A stretch of DNA of 48,376 nt from Reticulitermes lucifugus (GCA_026260175.1 JAKCWW010000722.1:46437-94812); one strand, 5' to 3'; counted from the first letter of the stretch, positions 20,155 through 30,243 are shown. The notes: generated from the letters alone by a model not told the origin. Translations and numbers: made by a program.

Positions 20155-23100
20155 GTAAGTAAGGTCATGTTTCTTACAACTTTCCACATACGATGAATTT
20201 TAATGAATATGAATTTCGTTTTGTAAAATCAAGCCCGTGAAGAAGCCATGTAATACACAATGTGTAGGAAAATTTTAAGTTCCAAGCGATAACTGTGGAA
20301 TTATCAACGAATACAAACGTATCTTACTGAGAAAAACGACGATATCTAGGTACTCTTTTATACAAGATAAATGTAAATGGGAAAATCAGTTGAGAAAACA
20401 GAACTGAGGTTGGAGGGAGAACAAGAAGTGTTTTGTATGTAGGATGGACAGGCTATTAAAATAAATAAAACATAAATAAAAACAATAAATAACTTTATGC
20501 CTTAAAGATATAAAATAAAACTCAGAGCGAGAGCTGAAAACTGAGGATTTTTATGGTAAATAATAGAGAATTTAAAGTGGATACATGATAAACAAATATA
20601 AAGGACGAGAACTGCAGAAAATTTGGTGCTAACAAACACATTTATGCAATTACATAATGTGACTCAAAAAATAAATAAATGCACATAATCTTTATTATAA
20701 GCAGGAGTAAAATTTCTTTCCCCGGGATATTTATGTTCATTGTCAGTATAACAATATATAGTAGTTAAAACTCTGACGAATGAATAACACTCAGATTAGG
20801 AAACTGTATTATATTCCTATAATTAAGAACAAGGTGCAAAATGTAACCGTGGTTTCACTCTTACGGCACGTGTAGATCTTTGAAATCCTAGCAACAGAGC
20901 ATCAATCAATGCGCAGCTGCTTTTGCGATAGGATGTAGAGCTGTTTGTTAAAATACAAGGAAACACAAAATATTTGTAATAACAGATTCCCATTTTGAGC
21001 AAATTAAGTTCCATTAATATGAATATATTTTAATTGATATGTACATTGACTGCTGTGCTCTAAAGTGTTAATTGGCGTGACAGTGAAAGTCGTAGTACAT
21101 AAATATGCGAAGTTCAATGACAAACTATAATTTTAGTTAAAACTGAACCAAAACAAAACAGTAACAGAAACAACAAAAACAAAACAGTAACAACAACAAC
21201 AAAAACAACAGCAACAACTTTCTTTAGTCCTTCAACTGAAATCGTTTCAACAAGGATAAATTGCAGCTTCATGAAATGTAACATGTCGTGGTTCACATAT
21301 AATTTTAATATATAATTTGGGAGAACAAATACAAACCTGAAACCTCAACAAGGTACAAAATGTAGCCTACAATGTAAGATAAAATTAAATACGTTTCATA
21401 CCACTATAGTGGACTACGACAATATGACACAGAATTCCTTCACAACTGTCTCCTTTAAGTTTCCATTTTAAAGATCATCACCAGGAAATATATTTACTAC
21501 AGTTTACTTCGGTTATCCAAACTTCGCTTAACCGAAACTCGGGTTAACCGAAACACCTGTCAGGCGCTGCGATTCCCAGAACTGCCTGCCGCGAGACACC
21601 TCTGAGCCTCTCCCCGTCAGTTTGTTACAAAAAGTTGACGTGTGCGGACGAGTGGCAAATTGACGTGTGTGCTGCTTACAGCGCAGTTCTAACATTTCAT
21701 TTAACGGTGATTGCAAACAGTGTCGGCTAGACGAAAACGTGTTGTAATGACAATTGAACAGAAAGTGGAGGGTGTGAGACGAATTGAAAATGGCGAGATC
21801 TTGCGAAATGTCGCTGCGGATTTCGGTGTTGGCATATCAACGTTTTTAGATTGGGTAAAATCGAAATCAAAACTCGAAAAACATTCGTCTAAAATGCCGA
21901 GTGGAGGGACATTGCAGGCGAAAAACGCTGTGAAAAAAAAGTTCAAACTAAAATATCAGATTTTTTTTCGTACAAGTTTGTAGTGTTGTGTTGTATCTGT
22001 AAATATCAAACACTTTCTTGTGCCATAAATTTTATTAACATAAGACGTGTCTTTGAATAAATGTTATTTTTATTGCACCTTATCACGTCAAGCCGAATTT
22101 CCGAATTATCCGAAATATTGCTTATCCCAAATCGGGTCCGCCATCTTTATTTCGGATAATCGAGATTCTACTGGACTACTAATAACAGTAATAAAATAAT
22201 AATATCCTTGATGATAATCTTTAAGATTTGAAGGTGAAGAAACAAACTACACTGAAAATAGATATGACGCTGAAGTAAAATTTAGGACTGTGGTATAAGA
22301 TTTTTTTCAATTTCAACAAGTGAACAAACTGAAAATGCGGCATTCCAAAACGTAAGACGCATTCAACTGTTTCAGAATTTTGACACCGAAGCAAAGGAGT
22401 GCCAGCATCGATATGGATTAACGGATGGTGAGTGAAAAAACTTTTAAATATACAGATTTCGCAGCTTGTTGTTTTTATTTGCTTGCATAAAACTTCCTTG
22501 TTACAGTCTTCCAATATAAAGAGCAAACATGTTATACTAATAACAAATTTGTTAGAAACAAGTGTACCATTACGAGCCTATCAGCATTCAGCCGTACAGG
22601 CCTGTTCCTATGAAACTCAAAATGATATGTGTCTCCCCATTGTGGGTTTGGTCGTCCCCTAGGCCAGTAACGGAATGCCACTCTTCTACCCTAAAAATGG
22701 AGGCTTTAGATTTTTTTAGAGACGTTGATACTACCTATCAAATTACGTGTAAATGTTGTCATATCCCGAAAGACCGTAATGACGACACTCCTGAACCTCA
22801 AACCTTCTGCGGCAGTCATCCTTCTAGACGGAATATCCAAACCGATGTCTGGCTGCCCCAGAATACTTCGTCACATTCACTGGTCGTGAAGGCTCCATAT
22901 TACACATTACTTACACACATGCCACAGTTGTTCGGTTACTGGCCAACGAAATATTGTAATGTGTCTTCCGTGTTACAGAAGAATTCGAAAAAGTCATGAA
23001 AGAGAGAGCTCTGCCAAAAAAGGAACCAATCGAATCACGACGGGTAAGTTGATGGCAACAAACACCTTGATTTGTTTGAATAACTTGGTCGATTCATCAC

Positions 23101-26100
23101 AAATGCAGCTGCACTTAATGCCCTTCTTCATTTTCTTTTCTAGTGTTTTGCTGAATGCATCTTGGCTGCAGAAAAAGTAGTAAGTGTATGCATATTAACC
23201 TTCAAATCTACCAGAACAGTTTTCTCGAAAATTTTATTTTTCTAATTACCTTACTTATATATATCGTACTCAAGTCCATGGCTTTTTAAATTATGGGTTA
23301 CTGAAAACTGTTGGGGATAAATAAAGTTCAAAATATAAGGCTAATTTACAGTATTATGATTTCATCCATTCCATATGACATACCATATAACTTACTACAC
23401 TAACATAAAACAAGTTAAGACTTAACGGAAAATTGTTAAGAATAATCTTGTTCAGAAAACCTAATCTCAACAACTTTAAAAATTTCTGGCAAGAAAGCTG
23501 GATAGTCCGTAGAATATTAGTGTTATCCCATTACAGGCCTGGACAAGCGCTTAGGGCTCCAGGAGGTTGAGGCTCCCGTAATTTATAAACAGCACATGAA
23601 GGTGGTAAGGTTGTCAGCCCTACTCACCGGCCGCCTTTACCCCCCCCCCGGAATATGCCAGGTACTCTTTTCTGTTAGAGGCTGAGTCGACCCAAGGGCC
23701 ATAGTGAAGTCGGAAGGATTAAGTCAATGAAAAATCCCAACGACCCACTAAGGAATCGAACCCGCGAACCCAAAGCAGTGCTACTATCTAGATTAAATGT
23801 TTCGCCAAGCTCAAGATTACAGGCCGAACTGCCTCTGCAATTAAGAAATAAGCAAAGTATGCGTACAGGAAGAAAGGAAGACACGGCCCACACATTCTTT
23901 AACTTAGTAGTGACCATAACTTGTGGATAAATATTTTAGGGTGTCTTTAAATAAACCATTTTTTCAGGGAATGAAATTAGAAACGTAGTTTGCAAACAAT
24001 ACAGTAATCAATTAAAAGTTTTTCTACCATGTCTTTTTACCATTTTCTTCCATCGTAATATCGGGCCAAAACGTGATACAAAATGCAGCTGGCAGAGGGA
24101 TAGGATGTTAAGATAGGAGTAAATAATTACCTTCATCGCATCCATAGAAAACCACCACAATTATGTATGTTCGGTCACTGATCTTAAACTGAATTCTAAA
24201 TTGTATTTAGCTTCAAATTGTAGGTGTAATTTACTTTTTCCTTGAGAGAGTAAGCAAGGAGCTTATCCAGTGTTACGGAGCCTTTGTTGGGGAAATCAAA
24301 TGGCCTCAATCCAGAGTACGTACTTCTCTCACAGAGAGAGAAGGTTTTGCCTTCTCAGTCTCTTTCTCTCTTTGTCGCCGATTACAGTTCCAGCACACCT
24401 CTTTCTGGCGCACTGCCAAACATATTACGAAACCCTTGTACCTTGTAAAATGTATCTTCTCTACGTTTCACAGACATGAACTTGGTGTTCACTGTTTATA
24501 TACCAAGTACTCGAAAACGCGTTATCTTAAAAACACAAAAATAAAAACACGTGAGCATAATCGACGGCAAAATTCAGTCTCAGGTTCTTCATAGTAACTT
24601 CTTCACGAATTAGACTCATGTTCGGTTTCCAGTCTATCAAAATTAACATATCCTAACAACGGCGTTAGACCTGGATGTGACAGGAAAATTGAATGTTCGG
24701 TTCCCCCTATGCTGCTAACAGTAGTGGTCTTGGCCCTGCCCTACAGATTGCTTTTCTTCGAGCCTGACTGCAATTGTCAATACGGATTACACTGATATCC
24801 TAGCAACGGCGGAAATTTGAGTTTTCTCAGCGCAAAGAGTTTTCCCGAGAGTGAATGCAATTGCTTTTAAGGTTTCAACAATAGTTCTGTCGGCACCCTC
24901 AGTCAAAATTCTTACATAACAGGAAGCTTTTTGAGATAATCTTTCCAAGAAAAATATATTTTAGATTTGCCATTTTTCTCTACTACGCCTTATTTTGCAG
25001 CAACTGGGGGGGGGAGGGGACTGATGAACACGGAGACAAATGGACGCTTGAGGATTACACGGTACATGTATATTGCGTTTTATTTTTGTTTGTAGTAAAT
25101 TATATTTGAATGTAATCTTTATGCACTTCATTTAAACATGTAGTTCTAGTAAAATTATAATGTTACACATTCCATTTTCTTGACACATCAATACTCCGAG
25201 CAGCAACATAAATTTTGACAATAATCTACAAAAACCTTAAAATAATCTACACGTTTGCCAGATTTAAAGTTGACAAGACAAACAATGCAAGTGTAACGTA
25301 ATAATGAGGCGGTTTCCTGTAACCATTTTTTTTTCGTGGAAAAGCAATGTCTTACATATTCTGAGTATGTTTGTAGCCTTAGCTATCCGACATGCAAAGC
25401 GCATGCGCCGTATTATATTGTCGTCTGTAGCGTGTCTGGCTCTACCAAATTTTTCGACATTATCCCATAAAGGGTACGATTTTCGGGAAAAAGTTATTGA
25501 ACACAAACTATGTGTTTTGATTTTCCCAACAACTCTTATCTGAAACATTTCTCATTCTAAGAAAACTTCAGCTAGATGCTATCATAAATGTACATACGTC
25601 TTCATGGAAAGTACCCCTTATTCTTCTCAGATTTAAATGAAACTTGATTTTTTCAACATATTTTCGAAAAATTATCAAATATCAAATTTCACGAAATTCC
25701 ATCACGTAGGAGCTGAGTGATTCCATTCGGACAGACAGAAGGACGGACAGACAGATATGACGGAAGCTAACAGTTGCTTTTCGCAATTTTGCGAACCCTC
25801 ATAAAAATTTAAGAAAACAAAGGGATATGTATTTACTTTTTGTATTTGTTAGATGTTTCACTTGTAAGCTCTCTTGCGTCAAATTGAAATTTTGTATTTA
25901 TTTGACAGCATAAAATTCAACAATATGATACACACGCTACACAAGTAACTTCATTTTGATACTCCAAATTGTTCTTATGTATACAGCTGAATGATGGCAA
26001 ATTGGACGAAGATGCAGTTCTTAAATTCATGAAAGAAGGTTTCAAAGACGCTGGAGTGACACTGGATGAAGTAAAGATCAAGAAAGGGATTTCGGACTGT

Positions 26101-26272
26101 GTAATAAAGAGTAAGCATCTATGTCAAGAGCGTGGTTCATTTTAAATGGGAAATTTCATTGCAAGAAACTGATATCAATATTATATTTTCTGAATTAACA
26201 GGTGGCACAGGAAAATGCACAAGCGGCTACAACTCCTGGAATTGTATGATGGAATTTCTATCAAATTATGGG
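20080..26272 (+). CDS. Obp: Odorant-binding protein gene B (six exons seen; terminal exon unresolved)
   Basis: Exons 20080-20154, 22376-22427, 22979-23043, 23144-23179, 25987-26110 and 26202-26272 join in frame to 141 residues. In order: a signal peptide ([15 protein letters not shown]), C1 (AKECQH), C1-X30-C2, C2-X3-C3 (CFAEC), C3-X44-C4 (SDCVIK), C4-X8-C5 and C5-X8-C6 ([10 protein letters not shown]). All six cysteines of a classic OBP are present at family-typical spacing. The product should be a secreted, mostly helical carrier of small hydrophobic ligands. Introns are 2221, 551, 100, 2807 and 91 nt, holding a pogo derivative, a SINE-4 and other repeats. An in-frame ATG at 20050 would add ten residues, but 20080 puts the hydrophobic segment at the N-terminus. 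Downstream of 26272 I could not choose a terminal exon; in gene A it is eight codons. Confidence 0.92.
21497..22172 (+). mobile_element. Non-autonomous pogo/Tigger-like DNA transposon in OBP-B intron 1
   Basis: The left end is TA then CAGTTTACTTCGGTTATCC. The right end, complemented, is CAGTAGAATCTCGATTATCC, a related terminal repeat. The TA target duplication is intact on the left but reads GA on the right. Internally 21711-21983 encodes about 70 residues of a CENP-B/psq-type helix-turn-helix ([19 protein letters not shown], then [17 protein letters not shown]), followed directly by a stop and AT-rich DNA. The catalytic DDE domain is deleted, leaving about 0.68 kb. Movement would need transposase in trans. 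Confidence 0.82.
21711..21983 (+). pseudogene. Truncated Tigger/CENP-B-like transposase (DNA-binding N-terminus only)
   Basis: Encodes the N-terminal HTH seen in pogo/Tigger transposases, jerky and CENP-B: a basic start ([14 protein letters not shown]), then the [10 protein letters not shown] helix and the [14 protein letters not shown] recognition helix. Full-length family members are around 500 residues; this one stops after about 90 with no DDE domain. It begins at an alternative (non-ATG) codon in the frame given, and the true start is probably further upstream or lost. It could still bind the element ends if translated, but that is speculation. Confidence 0.75.
22376..22427 (+). CDS. Obp: OBP gene B exon 2, first conserved cysteine
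   Basis: ACTGTTTCAG then [17 protein letters not shown] plus one base before GTGAGTG (phase 1). The Cys is C1. Phase and position match gene C exon 44835-44901. Confidence 0.85.
22560..22960 (+). mobile_element. Dispersed-repeat ORF fragment in OBP-B intron 2
   Basis: A 145-codon frame includes [32 protein letters not shown] and [11 protein letters not shown]. These resemble repeat-borne phrases (TTYQTTRRHIPEDRN) that I remember from cockroach-like genomes, and they relate to 7293-7450. The frame lies wholly between OBP-B exons 2 and 3 and is treated as repeat-derived. Confidence 0.6.
22979..23043 (+). CDS. Obp: OBP gene B exon 3, C1-C2 linker
   Basis: TGTTACAG then two bases completing a Glu codon, then [20 protein letters not shown] and a final R before GTAAGTT (phase 0). 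No cysteine, as expected between C1 and C2. Gene C exon 45856-45932 is the counterpart. Confidence 0.85.
23144..23179 (+). CDS. Obp: OBP gene B exon 4, C2-X3-C3 micro-exon (36 nt)
   Basis: TTTTCTTTTCTAG then [12 protein letters not shown] and a GTAAGT donor, phase 0 on both sides. A spurious longer ORF (22959-23180) overlaps it in another phase. Confidence 0.9.
23180..23534. other. OBP-B intron 4, left part, no other feature
   Basis: AT-rich intron DNA without recognisable repeat. Confidence 0.5.
23535..23812 (-). mobile_element. SINE-4 copy, - strand, in OBP-B intron 4
   Basis: Shares AGGTTGTCAGCCCTACTCACC, GGCCGCCTTTACC, CCAGGTACTCTTTTCTGTTAG and GAGGCTGAGTCGACCC with 9585-9842. GGAATCGAACCCGCG is the complement of a B box. 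A poly-C run at 23640-23649 replaces a more mixed block in the other copy. Confidence 0.82.
23813..25275. other. OBP-B intron 4, middle part, no feature recognised
   Basis: No supported exon. Short ORFs at 23675-23930 and 24270-24479 are shadows of the SINE or lack features. There is a G-run (GGGGGGGGAGGGG) at about 25006-25018. Confidence 0.4.
25280..25800. repeat. Dispersed repeat R1, copy 2 (about 520 bp)
   Basis: Second copy of the 18545-19080 repeat in the same orientation. It includes GCGCCGTATTATATTGTCG, CGATTTTCGGGAAAAAG, TTCATGGAAAGTACCCC and a terminal GACAGACAG run. It lies in OBP-B intron 4. The complementary ORFs of 79 and 94 residues are its translations. Confidence 0.85.
25987..26110 (+). 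CDS. Obp: OBP gene B exon 5, C4 exon (124 nt)
   Basis: TGTATACAG then [19 protein letters not shown], continuing to [10 protein letters not shown] plus one base before GTAAGC (phase 1). One Cys (C4). The opening N-D-G-K-L matches gene A (Q-D-G-K-L). Confidence 0.93.
26202..26272 (+). CDS. Obp: OBP gene B exon 6, C5-X8-C6 exon (71 nt)
   Basis: TGAATTAACAG then [20 protein letters not shown] and ending NYG before GTACGTAC, phase 0. C5 and C6 are eight residues apart. If the donor were skipped, the frame would run 16 more codons to a stop at 26327-26329, an alternative C-terminus. Confidence 0.93.
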
Positions 26273-26620
26273 GTACGTACGTTAAAAAAGCATTTCTTTT
26301 GGACATTTTCTGTTGTTCTAGTTTCTTAAAATGATTATGTGTCAGACACTGGCTCTACTTCTTATATCTGGAAAAAAAGAGTAATGATCCTTTGTGTCCT
26401 CTGGCACAGCTAGTCTCGGACCGTGTATCAGTTGGAGACTTAAAGTTTGTACTTCAGTTCCGCTACCTCAGAATTTCGGAAACTACAAGACTAGTCCAGC
26501 CTTTTGGGTCCTGATGCACAGTTTATCTCACACCAAGGAAACACAGCAGTTTTAAGGAACAAAGAGCGAGAAATAAATATGTCCACGGTAGTAATATTGA
26601 ATATTGTATCACACTATTTT
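26273..26620. other. Region expected to hold OBP-B terminal exon
   Basis: Two acceptors in the right phase are visible. GTTGTTCTAG at 26316 would need a 44-nt intron. CCTCTGGCACAG at 26409 would give a 34-residue tail ending at TGA 26512-26514. Neither resembles gene A's LADGKAES tail, so neither is called. Confidence 0.3.
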
Positions 26621-26623
26621 AAA

Positions 26624-26805
26624 AGAAGCCGGGATCGGTCAGTCGGTGCAGCAATTAGGCTGTGAAGTGGAAAACCGAGTAATCATGGGCAAAATCTTTC
26701 CCCAAATTCAGAGACGGACGTTTGCGGCCAGGGGCTTGAAGCTGACCACTCACTTCTATCTGTTAAAGAGGCTACGAATGAGTGGAGTGTAACTCCCTTC
26801 ACTCA
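26624..26805 (+). mobile_element. SINE-2-related copy, + orientation, diverged
   Basis: GATCGGTCAGTCGGTGCAGC is an A-box-like head. GGGGCTTGAAGCTGACCACTCACTTC and AGAGGCTACGAATGAGTGGAG are complements of the family body. The 62-residue ORF is a translation of it. Confidence 0.6.
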
Positions 26806-27157
26806 TATGTACAGGGATATCTTTGCCTTTACTATCGTAAAAGAAATTGCAAACCAGTTTATTCTCAAAGTACGTTCTTCCTTAAAATTGGACATCTCGA
26901 CGTGCTTAGAACGAAACAAAGTGGATTGCCAACCGCAATGGTTTTTAGGCAAATTCTTTTAGTGTGTGACTTTTGCTACATGTTCTGACTTAATATTTCA
27001 GTAAAAGATACGTAGACACTGATAACAAACAAATATCAGAGGAATAGAATAAAAAATAGAAGCTAAACTTTGGTTTAGCTGGGGACTAAAATTGAACCTT
27101 ACAGGTCAGCAATAACAAGTTCTCCAGGTTCTTAGACGATTTTTTCTTTAAAACACT

Positions 27158-27182
27158 TCTCTCTCTCTCTCTCTCTCTCTCT
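27158..27182. repeat. (CT)n microsatellite
   Basis: Twelve CT dinucleotides directly abutting the SINE-3 end, probably its tail. Confidence 0.9.
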
Positions 27183-27430
27183 ATGGATCGACAGCCCTGC
27201 CTGGGCCTCCTCGTTTCGTCGAGGCTTCACGATCACACACTTTTTAGACATACCACAGTCCGTAGGACTCCTCTGGACGAGGGACCAGCTCGTCGCAGAG
27301 ACCTCTACCTGACANNNNNNNNNNNNNNNNNNNNNNNNNNNNNNNNNNNNNNNNNNNNNNNNNNACGATCCTAGTAAGCGAGTGGCCGCAGACCCACGCC
27401 TTAGACCGCGCGGCCACTGGGATCGGCTCT
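27183..27430 (-). mobile_element. SINE-3 (tRNA-Leu-like), - strand, with 50-N assembly gap
   Basis: The - strand begins GTGGCCGCGCGGTCTAAGGCG, a tRNA-Leu-like A-box region, and continues to TGTCAGGTAGAGGTCTCTGCG and CCTCGTCCAGAGGAGTCC. Bases 27315-27364 are Ns. By comparison with 36297-36455 they cover the B box and neighbouring body. Two ORFs running through the Ns are artefacts. Confidence 0.85.
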
Positions 27431-28625
27431 TTAAAACACATATATTATATAAATCAATTAGTAGATTTCAGTAGTTCAATTAGGTAGCGTCCATCGTGTG
27501 GAGCTTCTTATAAGGGCTGTAACCCTTTTAGATGTAGGGTATACTTAAGAACCCATTCTGTTTAAGTAAGATGCAGAGCAAGAACCTTGGTTTCCCGAAA
27601 ATCGAATAAATATCAACTTTGTTCGGACCGAATGCTTGTTGAACTTTTCTGTTAGGGCGACTTGATCGTTTTTATTGAACATTCAAAAAGCGTTCTTACG
27701 CTTGTGTTTTCTGGAAGTATTATGATCTATTTCCAGTACTTCAAGAATTCACATACACACCTTCTAATTCCGAAAATTTATACGAGGCTTATATTAGTGG
27801 TTTTCTTTATAAACTATTCATGTGATAAAATATAAAATTACTCGTAATATTTATCAGCATTTTACTTAAGTTGTATTATCTGATGTTCCTTATATTAAAG
27901 GAAACTTTCAGTGGACGTTGTCAAGAAAATAATTTTGTCTTTATATTGGTTTTGTGCATTAAGCTGTGCCTCGATATAAATGCTTAAATTAAATCCCGAA
28001 TTCAAAACTATTATATTAACAAGTACAATATAAAGATGCCTATTAATGCGACTTTCCCTTTTGGCTTCTAATATCTTCATATCTCTTCGAGGCATTTCAC
28101 TTGATATTGTACATATTAATATAACAACTCAAAAGATTGGATTTTAGTTTATTCAAATTTTAAAGGGAGCTCTAAATTATATTGAATTATTAGAATACAT
28201 ATTATCCTGTGGACATGCAGAAGTTGTATCTACAAAGGATAACCCTTTTTCTAGAAAGCAGGGCCTTCATCTTTGATTGATTACAGGCAATGACTATACA
28301 ATTCAATAAGATAACACTCAAATAAACAGAAGAATTCTTCCCGCTTGGTAGAAAGAAACTCTTAAGTCATATTGCTTTAAAAAGCAATACTTGAAATTTA
28401 TTTAAAACTAATTACATCTTAATAAAACAAGCATTTTATATTTAATATACACAACCAATACAGAAATTACGGTAGTATTAAATCATCTATTATTATTTTA
28501 ACGAAAAACTTTCCAAACAGGAAGAAATTTTAAAACAAGGATGATTATTAAACTTATAAATATAAAAGAAATGGGATGTTATTCTCAGTACGGTCTTGAC
28601 TCTTAAATTTTTCACTTCTTTAATT
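27431..28625. other. AT-rich interval, no gene recognised
   Basis: Very AT-rich DNA with no supported ORF or repeat. Confidence 0.4.
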
Positions 28626-28639
28626 TTCATATGGACTTC

Positions 28640-28678
28640 ATCCTGATGACGGCTTGAAGGTTTTCAGCCGAAACATGC
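28640..28678 (+). ncRNA. Hammerhead-ribozyme-like core (CTGATGA, stem II, GAAA), probably incomplete
   Basis: CTGATGA (28643-28649) is followed by GGCT, an 11-nt loop and the complement AGCC, then GAAA (28670-28673). This is the conserved hammerhead core order with a four-pair stem II. I cannot find a convincing stem III partner and NUH cleavage site nearby, so activity is not claimed. A related string (GGCGACTTCATATAGAGCCGAAACATG) is at about 28947-28973. Confidence 0.35.
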
Positions 28679-28679
28679 C

Positions 28680-29845
28680 AATTTCTTTAAGATTGAAAGT
28701 AGAAAAGCGTTGCAAAGCGATAATCGCTTTCTCTATATATATAAATTCTTGTTCTTTGATTTGAGTACTTTTATTGGTTTATTATTTGTTTTGGAAGGAA
28801 ACATTAATTTGTTTGAAAATGAGAGTAACAGAAGGTGTCGAATTTTCGTGGCAGGTAACTTTTTTATTCAAATCAGTAGTTGGATAGTTTCTGTAACTAA
28901 CTACGAAGTATAGTAAATATTTTTCGTGCAAAAAAATTTATTCCGGAAGGCGACTTCATATAGAGCCGAAACATGTGAGGTCTGGAAGGCGCATATTACG
29001 TTCTATTGTTTGCAGAATCATCAGAGAGGTTTAAACAAATATCTCAATTATTAGGCGTCCAATTTTGGAGTAAGCCGTTTCATTGTTGTTACGCTCCACT
29101 GTATTCTTCTTACAGGCCTAATTAATGCGTGTATGGGGCAAAATATCCAAACTACAATGAGAAAAGCCTTCATATTCAGGAAACACAGTCCAGTTATAAC
29201 ACCGTGCCAGATTAACTGCGGTAAAACTGCAGAACAGAAGCATGAAATTCCGGAAAATATCTTCTACACTTTCACGTAAATAAAGTACAACGTTTTCACT
29301 TTACAACTTCACACACATCATATTAATTAAATGTGACCTTAATTAACTCCCATTTTAAATATGCCTTAAGCAGCAGTACCTTCTCCAAGACAAATTCGAT
29401 TTTCCCTCCATGCAAATCAGAACTTCAGCATGTGTCTGTTTTGACCACTACGTCTCTTTACAGACCTTCTGACCCTATTGTCTACACACTTTTGTAAGTC
29501 AAAGACTCACGCTTCTGTCCTTCCTGTTGGCCATATTACATACAGAGATGTATTTTCTTTCGCGTTTATCCACTCTAAAGACTAATTTTCAGCCAGAATT
29601 TTATTTTATTTTCCTTTAAGAAAGGAGCCGATTATCATAAGAGATAAAGCCATCTTTATCTCACACACTGCAAGGTGCAGAATTAGCTGTTTTTTAACCT
29701 TCTAAAGTTGAAAAAGGGTGAGAGAAATGAGATGTCAGAAGTATCGGAGAAACGTGTGAGGCCGACGATTTTGTAGGTCAGTTTCATTCATAGATCATAC
29801 CGAGGCCCTAAGCAATGCTTACTAGTTTGGGTGTTAACGTAAAAG
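28680..29845. other. No gene recognised
   Basis: Short frames only. The 67-residue ORF at 28710-28913 lies between the two GCCGAAACATG motifs and shows no domain. Confidence 0.4.
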
Positions 29846-29849
29846 ATGG

Positions 29850-29930
29850 ACTGATTAACGTTTGTGTAACTGATTGACGATTGTGTAACTGATTGACGAT
29901 TGTGTAACTGATTGACGAGTGTGTAAACTG
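29850..29930. repeat. 19-bp tandem repeat, three exact units plus partial flanks
   Basis: TTGTGTAACTGATTGACGA occurs at 29862-29880, 29881-29899 and 29900-29918, with degenerate partial units on both sides. Confidence 0.95.
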
Positions 29931-29997
29931 CTGTGAAAGACTACACCGTCTTAACAAAAGAAATAGCTTGAGACAAGAGCTGCGGAATTTTCAGTTG

Positions 29998-30243
29998 TGT
30001 GCTTCAGTGACCTCCACAAAAAGGGAAGAAGCTTTGGGCATTTATTTGTACTGGAAGAATGCAGCATCAATTTGGAATTTGAAAAATCACTTCAGGATTT
30101 ACATGAGGACAGAGTAAACAAAAGAAAACCTGTATTCAGATTGTCGGAGGCACGACCTTCCGAATTCGTTCTGAATTCTAGCCAAGATTCCGGTAAAAAG
30201 AAGGGCCCTAATATTTTAATTTTCTGATTCTTCATGCAATAAA
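29998..30243 (+). CDS. Unrecognised open frame followed by AATAAA (weak terminal-exon candidate)
   Basis: AATTTTCAG is followed by 76 open codons (CFSDLHKKGRSFGHLFVLEE, then SLQDLHEDRVNKRKPVF) to a TGA at 30225. AATAAA follows at about 30238. No upstream exon was identified and no family is recognised. Chance is quite possible. Confidence 0.15.

Noticed and set aside
22562..22999. 145-residue ORF, the longest in the window
   Set aside because: Lies in OBP-B intron 2, contains a repeat-borne phrase, and overlaps OBP-B exon 3 in a different frame.
27183..27441. ORFs on both strands containing runs of X
   Set aside because: They cross the 50-N gap and are SINE-3 translations.
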